This document shows, in pieces, positions 10,140-20,088 of a stretch of 64,000 nt of DNA. The DNA lies in NCBI GenBank assembly GCA_017654935.2, contig CM065695.1:24722475-24786474 (forward strand), read 5' to 3'. The notes under the pieces were generated by a model that made no database searches, was not told the origin of the DNA, and worked only from the letters and a program-made list of their open reading frames with translations. The translations under genes and the position numbers were made by a program. The first letter of the stretch is position 1. Each line of letters starts with the position of its first letter. This DNA comes from Phymorhynchus buccinoides (lineage: Eukaryota; Mollusca; Gastropoda; Neogastropoda; Raphitomidae).

Positions 10140-10450
10140 AAGGTCACGTTCTCGCGAGACCCCAAAAACGCGGGAAGAAGAAAAAAAAGTTGCACATTTC
10201 CCATGATTCAACTAATAGTTCGCCGCTATCTATACCCATCGAACATGAGCGCTAGATGTTCGCGAACTATCGGCAAACAAAAGTGCTTCTTAGGACCGTT
10301 TTTGCCGCATTGCGCAAAGCTCAGAGCGTTCGCTCTTGCGAAACTTACCCAACTGAATCTGAATGCGCGCGCGTGTGGCATGACAAAAACTAACTGCACG
10401 AATTGCACGGAGACTGACTCAGCACTTTTCTGCAAGCGAGCCTCTAACAC
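10140..10450. promoter_or_regulatory. Candidate CpG-rich promoter with TCTCGCGAGA palindrome
   Basis: The 10-bp palindrome TCTCGCGAGA at about 10151 matches the CGCG element known from animal bidirectional promoters. TTTCCCATGATTC follows at about 10197. The next 250 bp has many CpGs (GTTCGCGAAC, TGCGCAAAG, GCGCGCGTG), unlike the AT-rich surroundings. No transcript or first exon can be assigned. Overlapping open frames of 87 and 74 codons on opposite strands show no family motif. Confidence 0.3.
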
Positions 10451-10554
10451 ACAAAGAAAGGTGTAAAAATTGTATCGCAGTGAATAGAAGAATTACAAAA
10501 ATAGTTCGATGTGATCAGTTTCATCACAGATTCTAATCCTATTTCTTTCTTTGT

Positions 10555-10798
10555 TTAACCCTTTCACCGCCAAAGTCGCATTTCAGCACCACATGATTTA
10601 ACTTCTATGTCACTAAAAGGCATCAAATTGGGGTCTATTATCCAAAGACCCTATTGTCTTAGTTTGGGGAAGTAAGGATAGACCTTATTTTATGTGTCAC
10701 AGAAGAATCCCCAATACTGCAGATGGATTTTTGTTCTCTACCCAGGTACATTTAAAGGAAAGTTTTGGCTGAAATATGGCTGGCGCTGAAAGGGTTAA
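10555..10798. mobile_element. piggyBac-type MITE flanked by TTAA
   Basis: TTAA at 10555-10558 is followed by CCCTTTCACCGCCA. The other end reads TGGCGCTGAAAGGG followed by TTAA at 10795-10798. The two 14-bp termini are inverted repeats with one mismatch. A TTAA target duplication and CCC-starting termini are piggyBac superfamily hallmarks. The 236-bp interior has no coding frame, so the element is non-autonomous. A truncated relative is at 4385-4474. Confidence 0.8.
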
Positions 10799-10841
10799 AA
10801 GAAGAAGAAAAAAAAGATGGCAAAATGTTTCTTTTCAGTGG

Positions 10842-11341
10842 NNNNNNNNNNNNNNNNNNNNNNNNNNNNNNNNNNNNNNNNNNNNNNNNNNNNNNNNNNN
10901 NNNNNNNNNNNNNNNNNNNNNNNNNNNNNNNNNNNNNNNNNNNNNNNNNNNNNNNNNNNNNNNNNNNNNNNNNNNNNNNNNNNNNNNNNNNNNNNNNNNN
11001 NNNNNNNNNNNNNNNNNNNNNNNNNNNNNNNNNNNNNNNNNNNNNNNNNNNNNNNNNNNNNNNNNNNNNNNNNNNNNNNNNNNNNNNNNNNNNNNNNNNN
11101 NNNNNNNNNNNNNNNNNNNNNNNNNNNNNNNNNNNNNNNNNNNNNNNNNNNNNNNNNNNNNNNNNNNNNNNNNNNNNNNNNNNNNNNNNNNNNNNNNNNN
11201 NNNNNNNNNNNNNNNNNNNNNNNNNNNNNNNNNNNNNNNNNNNNNNNNNNNNNNNNNNNNNNNNNNNNNNNNNNNNNNNNNNNNNNNNNNNNNNNNNNNN
11301 NNNNNNNNNNNNNNNNNNNNNNNNNNNNNNNNNNNNNNNNN
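10842..11341. other. Assembly gap of exactly 500 N
   Basis: The fixed size suggests a placeholder of unknown true length. Sequence resumes inside a reverse-transcriptase domain, so the 5' part of that element lies in or beyond the gap. Confidence 0.99.
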
Positions 11342-12472
11342 CTTTTGGATCTTTCAGCTGCTTTTCATACTATTGACCACCATATACTCCTTAAGAGGCT
11401 TCAAATCACCTATGGAATATCAAGCACTGCTCTGTCATGGTTCTCGTCTTACCTTTCTGGTCGAACTCAGTCTGTCTCCATCAATGACTCATCTTCTGCA
11501 ATGGTTGGCCTCACATGTGGGGTTCCTCAAGGCTCAGTACTTGGACCAGTCCTCTTCATCATGTACACTAAACCCCTGTCCGAGTTGATCACTTCTCATT
11601 CAGTTGATTATCAGTCTTTTGCTGATGATACACAACTCCACAAGCCTGTATCCCCATCTACCATTCTTCCTTCTATATCTTCACTTGAATTCTGCATTCG
11701 CAACATCAAATCATGGATGCTACAAAACAAACTGAAGCTGAATGACGACAAAACGGAGGCCTTGTTCATCCACTCTCCATCTAGAAAACTTTCGTACCCA
11801 AAGCTTGATTCCATCTCTGTCTGTGACACTCAAATACCTTTTTCTCCTTCTGCTAGAAATCTTGGCTTCCACATCTCTCAAGATATGAGTGTTGACTCAC
11901 AAGTTCAAACTATCTGTCGGTCAGCATACTGTGAGCTGCGTCGCATTGGTACGATTCGCCATCTCCTGTCTATAGATACTACTAAAATACTAGTCTGCGC
12001 TTTTGTTCTTTCTAAACTAGATTATTGTAATTCACTCTTGTATGGCTGCCCCCAACACCTCATTGACAAGCTTCAAAAAGTCCAGAACTCTGCTGCCAGA
12101 CTTGTCCTCAAGGTCTCTAAGTATCATCATGTTCAACCACTCCTGATATCCCTTCATTGGCTTTCCATCAAAGCACGTATTGACTACAAAATTTCCACTC
12201 TATGTCATTCTTATTTCTCTGGAAATGCCCCTAGCTACATTTCTGACATGCTTTCTGTCTATACTCCATCAAGGCAATTGCGGTCATCTTCAGATTCCAA
12301 AATTCTCTGTGTTCCTAGTACACGAACAAAAATGTTTGGTGAGCGCTCCTTTTCCTTTTCGGCCCCATCAGTTTGGAACTCCTTACCACGCGAAATCCGC
12401 CATATCCAGTCCTTGCAATGTTTCAAATCAGCTCTCAAGACCCACCTGTTCAAGCTACATCACAACCTTTAG
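11342..12472 (+). CDS. Reverse transcriptase, 3' part, of an L2/CR1-like non-LTR retrotransposon
   Basis: An open frame runs from the gap edge to a TAG stop at 12470-12472. RT motifs appear in order: LDLSAAF (fingers/palm motif A), CGVPQGSVLGPVLF (motif B), SFADDTQL (catalytic motif C), LKLNDDKTEA and LGFHI, followed by the thumb and the C-terminal region ending in WNSLPREIR and FKSALKTHLF. This layout is typical of the L2/CR1/Rex group. The N-terminal endonuclease is not in the window. Motif A reads AAFHT where AAFDT is usual. The change sits about 20 bases from the gap edge, so it may be either decay or an assembly error. Otherwise the frame is intact over about 375 codons, suggesting a young copy. 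Confidence 0.9.
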   Translation, partial: LLDLSAAFHTIDHHILLKRLQITYGISSTALSWFSSYLSGRTQSVSINDSSSAMVGLTCGVPQGSVLGPVLFIMYTKPLSELITSHSVDYQSFADDTQLHKPVSPSTILPSISSLEFCIRNIKSWMLQNKLKLNDDKTEALFIHSPSRKLSYPKLDSISVCDTQIPFSPSARNLGFHISQDMSVDSQVQTICRSAYCELRRIGTIRHLLSIDTTKILVCAFVLSKLDYCNSLLYGCPQHLIDKLQKVQNSAARLVLKVSKYHHVQPLLISLHWLSIKARIDYKISTLCHSYFSGNAPSYISDMLSVYTPSRQLRSSSDSKILCVPSTRTKMFGERSFSFSAPSVWNSLPREIRHIQSLQCFKSALKTHLFKLHHNL

Positions 12473-12568
12473 GCCACATTACTTCTGGACTCTATTCTCA
12501 CACACACACTCCCCTCCCCCCATATTAGTTTCACTGTGTGTTGACTGCAATGTCTACGTCAGCTTTGT

Positions 12569-12866
<298 letters not shown>

Positions 12867-12941
12867 TGTGTTGATGCTTTGTTCAACTGATTGTATTTTG
12901 TATTGTGTTTTTTGGGTGGGGTGAGTGGTGGTGATGGTAAC

Positions 12942-12942
<1 letters not shown>

Positions 12943-13013
<71 letters not shown>

Positions 13014-13016
13014 TGT

Positions 13017-13086
<70 letters not shown>
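12943..13086. repeat. (GT)n microsatellite
   Basis: About 70 GT units with two GTCT interruptions near 13012 and 13020. Confidence 0.97.
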
Positions 13087-13093
<7 letters not shown>

Positions 13094-13282
13094 TACGTGC
13101 GTGTATGTGTGGGTGGGGTGTGTATGTGTATGCCTAGTTGCATGTGCGTGAGCAATTATTTCGTTTTGCTGTTGAATTTGTTGTTTTTAATTTTTGTTGT
13201 TGTTAAGCGCATAGAGCTCCACATTGGTGGAGGAATGCGCTATATAAATGATTCACTATTATTATTATTATTATTATTAATA

Positions 13283-13800
13283 CCACCCCTGTAGGACAAA
13301 AGCCCATCGGACAGAACACCAACCATTTAGGACAAGAGTCCACCAGACAGAATACCGCTCATATAGGACAAATGCCAACTGGACAGAATACCCCTCATGT
13401 AGGACAAAAACACACTGGATAGAATACCACACATGTAGGACAAAAGCCCATCGGGCAGAATAGCACTGGATCAAATAAAGTCATTCAATTAAAGGGAATT
13501 AAACCGGTGCTTTAAATAGTTTCAAAACCCGTTGATTGTATTTCAAGACGCGTCGTCACAGATCTTCTGACGCATTTTGAAATAAAACTGTGATTTGAAA
13601 TGAATTATTTCAAAATACACCGGACAGAACACCACCCATGTAGGACAAAAGCCCACTGGATAGAATACCACATATGTAGGACAAAAGCCCATCGGGCAGA
13701 ATAGCACTGGATCAAATAGGATCATTCAATTAAAGAGAATTACACCAGTGATTTAAATTATTTCAAAACGCGTCGTCACAAAGCAACCCTTTTCAGATCA
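13283..13800. repeat. 36-bp tandem array with interspersed GCGTTTTGAAA modules
   Basis: Units of about 36 bp (AGGACAAAAGCCCATCGGAC followed by AGAACACC...) repeat about five times in 13293-13470 and about twice in 13618-13710. Between and after them are paired blocks starting TAGCACTGGATCAAATA (13460, 13704) and inverted words of the type TTTCAAAACGCGT / ACGCGTTTTGAAA. A related block in inverted orientation lies at 16340-16480. This looks like one compound dispersed repeat family. Confidence 0.85.
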
Positions 13801-13879
13801 TTTAAATGCTTCTCCCCAATTTGACAAAATGGCTAATTTCTTCACATGACTACATGCCCTGAGAAGACTGTAAGGGTAA

Positions 13880-14298
13880 AGATGTGCCCCCCCCCTACAT
13901 TTCTCGGTTGATTGTATTTTTCCGTTTTTGCCTTTCTTACCATACATACAGCTGTATTTTAGGAACATTTTTAGCTAATAACCTTTTTGGAATTCTAACC
14001 CTATCACTAACCCTAGCCCTAAGTCTACCCCTACCCCCCCACCCCCCACCCCCTACACCCCACTGCAGTACACCGCGATTTGTCACAGTTGATGGTTCGT
14101 TGCGTTTTTCAGTCTTATAGGGTGGGGGGTAGGGTTAGGGTTAGGGCTAGGGTTAGGGATATGGTTAGTATTCCAAAAAGGTTATTAGCTAAAAATGTTC
14201 CTAAAATACAGCTTTATGTATGGTAAGAAAGGCAAAAACGGAAATATACAAGTAACCGAGAAATGTAGGGGGGTGGGGGGGTGGGGGGTGGCACATCT
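13880..14298. repeat. Foldback element: about 170-bp inverted arms with telomere-like TTAGGG repeats
   Basis: The left arm (13880 to about 14050) and right arm (about 14118-14298) are inverted copies. The left carries CCGTTTTTGCCTTTCTTACC and AGGAACATTTTTAGCTAATA. The right carries their complements in reverse order, with few differences. The inner ends hold C-rich sequence on the left (CTAACCCTATCACTAACCCT) and GGGTTAGGGTTAGGGCTAGG on the right, close to the TTAGGG telomere repeat. The loop of about 70 bp has no gene. The structure could be a foldback/MITE transposon or a palindromised interstitial telomeric repeat. Confidence 0.85.
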
Positions 14299-14800
14299 GA
14301 TATATTCTTAGTACCTATCAGCATGCAAAATGTAAGCGTCCTAGGTCCTGGGTCAGCTGCAAGGTGAACCACTGCAGCCGAAAATGCTGCCACGCGGCTG
14401 GTGATCTAGCGTCTTAGCGCTCTAGTTTAATTATTAAATCTTGCAGGATGCGCCATATCATGCTTTTTCTCTCCGTCAAGGGGGTTATGTTTTTTATGCC
14501 ATTTTATTTCTGGTGTACCTGTTTGTATGTGGATGATTTCTTATTTCAAAATGAATTGTTTTGCATTGGGAGTGAATATAATAAGATTTATATTATCACT
14601 CTTGTTGGAATTATTTAAAATCGTATTGATTTTATTTAAAATCGCTCCCAAAGCGAAACAGCACGTTTTGAAATAGAACCGCGCTTTCAAATAAAGCTCC
14701 AACCAAAAAAAAAAAGTTAATTCACCAGCCTTCCAAAATATGTTATTTACACAAAATTCATGTACATTGTCCATCATCAGTCTTCTGGTGGTGCAGGTGT
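14299..14800. other. No gene recognised
   Basis: AT-rich. Contains ATTTAAAATCG-type words near 14613-14645 and a CACGTTTTGAAATAGAA word at about 14662, related to the GCGTTTTGAAATAA motif family seen at 13500-13800 and 16140-16440. Confidence 0.3.
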
Positions 14801-14807
14801 TAACAGC

Positions 14808-14947
14808 TATTTTGTTGTACGACAAAACGGCGCTTTTGTGACATAATGGCGGGTGATTTTGTCGTACGACGAAGCAAACAGTGATTAGTAATGCCATTTT
14901 GTCATACAACAAGAAGGTAGGGAGATAGCCCGCCATTTTGTTATACC
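14808..14947. repeat. Cluster of TTTTGTCGTACGACAAAA-like palindromes
   Basis: Near-palindromic words TTTTGTTGTACGACAAAA (14810), TTTTGTCGTACGACGAA (about 14857), TTTTGTCATACAACAAG (about 14897) and a half copy TTTTGTTATAC (about 14936) recur every 40-47 bp. GGCGGGTGATTTT and its inverse GCCCGCCATTTT flank them. The function is unknown; it could be a transposon's subterminal repeats. Confidence 0.7.
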
Positions 14948-15187
14948 CCGCTGTTTTGTTGCAAGCAGATTAAATCATCATCATTATTACCATCACCATC
15001 ATGCGAGTGCGCCCTCAGCCACACAGAAGCACACGTACACATTAACACACACACGCACACTTACGCAAAATTGTACAAAAGAGAGAGGGGGGAGAGACAG
15101 ACAGATAAAGAGAAAGACAGAGTGAGAGACGCACAGAGAGAGACGCAGAGAGAGTGACAGAGAAGAAAGAGAAAATGCATGTTTGTG

Positions 15188-15228
15188 CTTGTGTGTGAGT
15201 GTGTGTGAGTGTGTGAGTGTGTGTGAGT

Positions 15229-15321
<93 letters not shown>

Positions 15322-15338
15322 TGTGTGTGTGTGTGTGT

Positions 15339-15374
<36 letters not shown>
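15188..15374. repeat. (GT)n microsatellite
   Basis: About 185 bp of GT repeats with GAGT and GAAT interruptions, preceded by purine-rich GA-type sequence (15078-15175). Confidence 0.97.
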
Positions 15375-15376
<2 letters not shown>

Positions 15377-16079
15377 TGAAATAAGATTTATTTACTTCTT
15401 TCTAAGCACACAAACACCAAACTATAATGAAGCTTTCGAGCTTTACTTATCTTCTTTCAACAATAATACAAACTGACTGATGCCAAACACTTTATAGGCA
15501 CATCTTTAAGAAAAAAAAGATAAAAAATGAAAATAGAATAAGGGTGAGCGCAATTCAATATAACCAACAAAAAAAAGAAGAAGAAAGATTTGGTAGGGAC
15601 AGGAAGAGGGAAACAAAAAGAAGGAAAGAAGAAAACTGGGCAAGCACAGTTCAGAATTACTTCTTAAGAGAACATTTTAAAAAAGAAGAGAAGAAAAAAA
15701 AGAGAACTTGTAGAGAAAAAAATAACACAGAGAGAATTGAAAACTACTCAACATAAGGAAAAGCATGGCAAATGAAACTTGTTGGAAACGAACAGGAATA
15801 AAACAGTGAGGCCAAATAAGCATACTCCCAGCCCATAGCCTAAAGGATCCAGCTAAAGACAGAGAATGAGTTCGACACCTTCCCTCTCTATTGTTATAAA
15901 GCGGGCTTCTCTATCTTATACACCTCAAACACATGCTACAGAATTTAGGAAAGAGAAGATTATTATAAAATTAAACAAATCTGGAAAATTAATTAAAAGA
16001 TAACATGAGTCTTATGGTGGTGGTGACTATCTATTTTTATTTTTTCTCTAATTTAGAAGTGTAATACTTTTTCTTATCT
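15375..16079. other. A-rich sequence, no gene recognised
   Basis: Purine-rich on the plus strand. A 70-codon Lys/Glu-rich frame (15544-15756) reflects composition only. Confidence 0.35.
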
Positions 16080-16490
16080 TAATCAATTCATAATGTCCAA
16101 AATATTAGCCTTATTTTTTGAAATTTTGAAATAAGATTTATGTCATCACAATGCGTTTGGAAATAAATTATTTCAAAATGTGTTATTATTTTACCATTAT
16201 TCCAAAAGACGTTATTTACTCAGCATCCCATACACTGCTTATTAACAGTTTTGTGGTGGCGCCCGTGATATTGTGCCGCAGCGACAGCATTTCACGTAAA
16301 ATATGCTTGCAGCGAATGGGTCTACACAAAGACTTCAGTGAATGTATTTCAAATCGCGGTTTTATTTCAAAACGTGTCGACACACACCAACGCGTTTTGA
16401 AATAAACTCGATGCGTTTTGAAATAATTATTTCAAAACGCGTTGTTTGTCCAGTGGACTTTTGTCCTGCGTGGGTAGTGTTTTCAAATGA
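16080..16490 (-). repeat. Second copy of the compound GCGTTTTGAAATAA repeat
   Basis: Words ATGCGTTTGGAAATAAATTA (16150), TTTCAAAACGTGTCGACAC, CGCGTTTTGAAATAA (16391) and GTCCAGTGGACTTTTGTCCT (16448) match, partly in reverse complement, the array at 13283-13800. This indicates a dispersed family of which both loci are members. Confidence 0.7.
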
Positions 16491-16494
16491 ACAA

Positions 16495-16534
16495 GGTTTG
16501 ATGTGGTTGAACCACTGGTCAACCACATCAAACC
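16495..16534. repeat. Perfect 16-bp inverted repeat with 8-nt loop
   Basis: GGTTTGATGTGGTTGA (16495-16510) pairs exactly with TCAACCACATCAAACC (16519-16534). It sits just beyond the 3' end of the minus-strand retrotransposon. No T tract adjoins it, so a terminator role is not indicated. Confidence 0.95.
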
Positions 16535-16639
16535 GCAAGCTGGCTTGCTCCCTCCTTCTTTTTTTTTCTTTTTTTATATATTTTGTTTTCAAATTTTTTT
16601 TTTCTTTTTTTTTTCTTTCATCAACCAATAAAACTGGTT

Positions 16640-17671
16640 TCTACATTCATACACAATTGGGGTTTGGAAATGGAGATTTTCATATGGTAATTTAATGTAA
16701 GTTCGAGATTTCGCTTGGCAGCAAAATTACGTATATATTCTTTAATATAACTTTTAATACGATGTGATTTTTCTTTTAAAAGAGGTATCCAATGGATAGG
16801 CTTTGTAATTTTTGAGCGAACATGGCTAATAAAGCCCAATTATCATCACTTTGATTTATTATTGTTTGATAGTTAAAATTTTTTTTTAATTTTGAAAGAC
16901 TTTCGATTAAATCATGGAAATCATGTTGTGTGTAGGGACACTCAGAAAACAGGTGTTCCAAATTTAGAGGAAGACTGCATTTACAAGGATGATTTTTGTA
17001 TTTACAGAAATACGAATTTGTGCGTAGGCGGAATATTAGAGAGGATAGATGGTAGGGAACTTGTATAAAAAGTCCTTTTTTGACTGGCATATTGGTCTAA
17101 CTCTATTATCCAGTTATTATAAGTTTTTTCCTTGAGTATAGTATTGAACTCATTTATAGATAGGCCTATGTCAGAGGTGGGTTGCTTGGAGTTATCGGCC
17201 GCTTTCTTTGCTGCCTGATCTGCTTTCTCGTTACCACTGATTCCACAATGAGATGGGATCCAAGCGAGTGTTACGTCTGAACCTTTAACGTTTAGCTGGT
17301 AAACCCAAAAAAGGATTTCTTGTATTATCTCGAGTCTGTTATTTTGAGGATTTTGAATACCTTGTAATGAGGACAGAGAGTCAGAAAAAAGAATAATGTT
17401 AGTGTTGAGTTGAGGGAAATCGTTTACATAATCTAGGGCTTTAAAAATAGCCCATAATTCGGCGCTGTAAATGGATAAGTAAGAATTAAGTTTGAAGGAT
17501 TTAGTAACTTTTATAGAAGGAATTGTGAAGGAACAACCTATTTTAGTAGGAGACAGTTTGGATCCGTCGGTATAAATTTGTACTAGATGGCGAGTATAGT
17601 AAAAAATTTCTTTAGCTGCTACTGTTAAGCAGTTAGTATCCTTGTCTTTAGAGTATATAGTTAAACCAATA
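16640..17671 (-). mobile_element. I-group non-LTR retrotransposon, 5'-truncated, minus strand
   Basis: This holds only RNase H, the C-terminal Cys-rich tail and a 3' UTR. The 3' end (low coordinates) merges into a T-rich tract at about 16555-16640, which is A-rich on the element's own strand as expected for a poly-A tail. Its 5' break at about 17671 abuts a plus-strand element of the same broad group. Similarity between the two RNase H domains is clear but far from identity, so they belong to different subfamilies. Confidence 0.75.
16776..17671 (-). pseudogene. RNase H and C-terminal zinc-binding region of an I-group element
   Basis: Reading leftward, the frame shows the four RNase H acidic positions: YTDGSK (Asp), SAELWAI (Glu), SDSLSS (Asp) and GNEKADQAAK (Asp), with WIPSHCGISGN between the last two. 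RNase H after RT is diagnostic of the I/Ingi/Nimb group of LINEs. Beyond it a Cys-rich CKYKNHPCKC and HLFSECP region follows, but in another frame: a shift occurs in the A run near 17085. The protein is thus broken between RNase H and its tail. The upstream RT and endonuclease are missing. Confidence 0.8.
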
Positions 17672-18525
17672 ACCCAAACTGCATCAACTGTGGCGGCGGA
17701 CATTCCGCTGCCTACCAAGGTTGCCCTCAGTACCAGCTGAGACTGAGGGCAAACAGAATAAGGGGAAAGGCTTTCCTTCCCTACAATGAAGCCATCAGAC
17801 GAGCAAAACATGATATTCAAACGGAAAAAGAACAAAAAGAAAACAAGCCAAAGCCAGACCCACCTATTGTAGATCACTCCTGGAGAACTCAAACTACCCC
17901 AAGTCACAAACCCTTTGTCTCATATGCTAATAAATTGAAAGAACAAAAACAAGTAACAGACCCTGTAAAAGAAAATACAAATTCTGAGCTTCCAACTCCG
18001 GAAGAACAAACCATGGAAGAAGCCTCTTCCCCCACAACAAAGGAAAAACCAAAGAAAAGAAGGATCAGAAAAAGATCTAACAGAAAACACTCAGAAAGAA
18101 GTTCTGAACGAATTACAGAAGAAAAAGTTGAGCAGATGATTTCAAAACAACTTGAAAAAATGACAGAGACAATAATGACGACAATAACTAAACACATTGA
18201 CAACACACTGACAAAACAAACCCACTCAACAACCTCTCAACTTGTAAATTTAAATATTCCAAAAGATGAAAACAGATCACTGAAAGAATTATTTGTATCC
18301 CGCATTCTCCGAAGTCTGGCACAAGCCAGAACTTCTAACCAACCCAAATCTTTAGTTGAGGATCTTTCCTCTCTAATTATTGATACTGAGGATCTCCCCA
18401 TTGATCCCAAAAGTGCCTTAAATATTATGCAGTTAGCAGAAATTGCCTGTGGCGCCTCCCCAGCGCCACAGGGTACAAGACATAGATTGGGTTCGCAAAA
18501 AGCGAAACCCAAGCCTCTACCTTAA
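17672..18525 (+). pseudogene. ORF1 (gag-like) fragment of the I-group element
   Basis: An open frame from about 17672 to the stop at 18523-18525 begins with a CCHC-type zinc knuckle (CINCGGGHSAAYQGC). A basic, Lys/Glu/Thr-rich region follows (KPKKRRIRKRSNRKHSERS) and then a helical C-terminal part. Knuckle followed by a low-complexity basic tail is usual for ORF1 nucleic-acid-binding proteins of Jockey/I elements. The part before the knuckle, and therefore the true start codon, is missing because the element is cut at its junction with the minus-strand element. Confidence 0.7.
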
Positions 18526-18572
18526 CTTTAACAACCCACTAGTTTGTAAAATCCCTTTCCTACAGTTACGTT

Positions 18573-20088
18573 CCAAGGTCTAAATGTATTACAGTGGAAC
18601 TGTCGTTCTTTAAATACTACTCAAGATTATTTAATTCAGTTTTTAGCAAATTCACAAATTCCCTACCAAATACTCTGTTTGCAGTCCATTCGTCTAACAT
18701 ATGGAAAACTCCCTAATATTACTGGATATTACTACCCACCAACTGTTAGTAATAAAGATGATAGGATTTTTACAGCTACATACATTCACAAAACTTTGAA
18801 TTTTACCGAAGTCCCAGCCCCAGAAGAAAACATAAAGGGCTTGCGTTACTCTACAATGATTCAAACTAAAGTAAATAATAAATTTATAAATATCTTAAAT
18901 ATTTACTATCCTAAAGGATACTCCAAAGTGCCTATTTCCAACTGGCTCTCAAATCTTTCTCTAGATAACTCCTGGCTGATTGTTGGTGACTTCAATGCTC
19001 ACCACACCAGCTGGGAACCATTCTGTACAAAAAACTACTCTGATATCTCTCTTTATAATGAAATAAATGACTCACAACTAATTTTATTAAATGATGGTTC
19101 TTCCACCTACTATCCAGACGCTTCTAGCCACTCTTACCCAAAGGCCATTGATTTATCTCTTGCCAGCCCAAACCTACTAATTAATCACGAATGGTACACC
19201 TATTCGGATCCTCTTCACTCAGATCACAAACCCATTTCTATACAGTTGAACTTAGCAGTAGATAACACCAACTTACCACCAGAACCTAAATTTAATTTTG
19301 AAAAAGCAAACTGGCCATTATTTCAATCTTTACTTTCTAAATATACAATTGAAGATCTCAATGATTTAAATAAAGAAGTCTACTATGATAATATTAGACA
19401 ACAAATGTTAATAGCTGCAAACACAGCTATCCCTACAATAATATTGCCCTCAAAACCCAACAGTAAACCCTGGTGGAATGAGGAGATTAAAAAAGCAATA
19501 AAAAATAAAAAACGTAAATATAATAAATTTGACTTGCACCCTACTAGACCGAACTTTGATGACAAACTAAAAGCTGAAAAGGAATGTGACGACTTAATAA
19601 ATGAAGCCAAACTAAATTATTTTAATAAAGAAGACATTGTCGACTTTAAGGATCTAGGCAAGGCCTGGAAACGCCTAAAATTAGTCCAAAATAAAGGTTA
19701 CCATACTAATACTCGCGTCCTATTTGGAGACAAATTGACATCTACTGACTCTGACACTGCTGACGTCCTGGCCAACCAATTTGCCCAAGCGAGCCAAACG
19801 AAACATTTACCTGTTTTTCAACGGGATAAACGTAAAATAAATTATAATTTTGAAAAGTCCACTGACAATTCACACACTATTAATGTTCCCCTGAAGATTA
19901 CCGAGCTTGCTGCCGCCATTAATATGATTAGGAAAACTCATAAAGCAACAGGAGATGATCCAATCTCCTACACTATAATAAAGAAATTGTTGGGATTCCT
20001 AAGCCTGGAAAGCCGGCTAGGGATCCCGCAAGCTACCGCCCCATTTCCCTCACCCCACATCTGGGTAAAATTTACGAACGTATCGTAA
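18573..20088 (+). pseudogene. Apurinic-type endonuclease domain and RT N-terminus of the I-group element
   Basis: The frame opens around 18573 (LNVLQWNCRSL, the N-terminal endonuclease motif) and continues with IVGDFNAHHTSWE and DLSLASPN...SDHKPI (the SDH catalytic motif). The catalytic Glu, normally in an LQE motif, is replaced: the sequence reads CLQSIRL. A spacer follows and then the start of RT (GDDPISYTIIKKL). There the protein leaves frame: the segment normally lying between this motif and the PGK/YRPISL motif is missing and the frame shifts near 19985-19990. The product ends out of frame at 20088. Confidence 0.8.

Noticed and set aside
10226..10466. Overlapping 74- and 87-codon frames on opposite strands
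   Set aside because: CpG-rich composition, no family motif and no splice support. A promoter reading is simpler.
16495..16534. Transcription terminator hairpin
   Set aside because: Bacterial-type terminators do not apply here and no T tract adjoins the hairpin.
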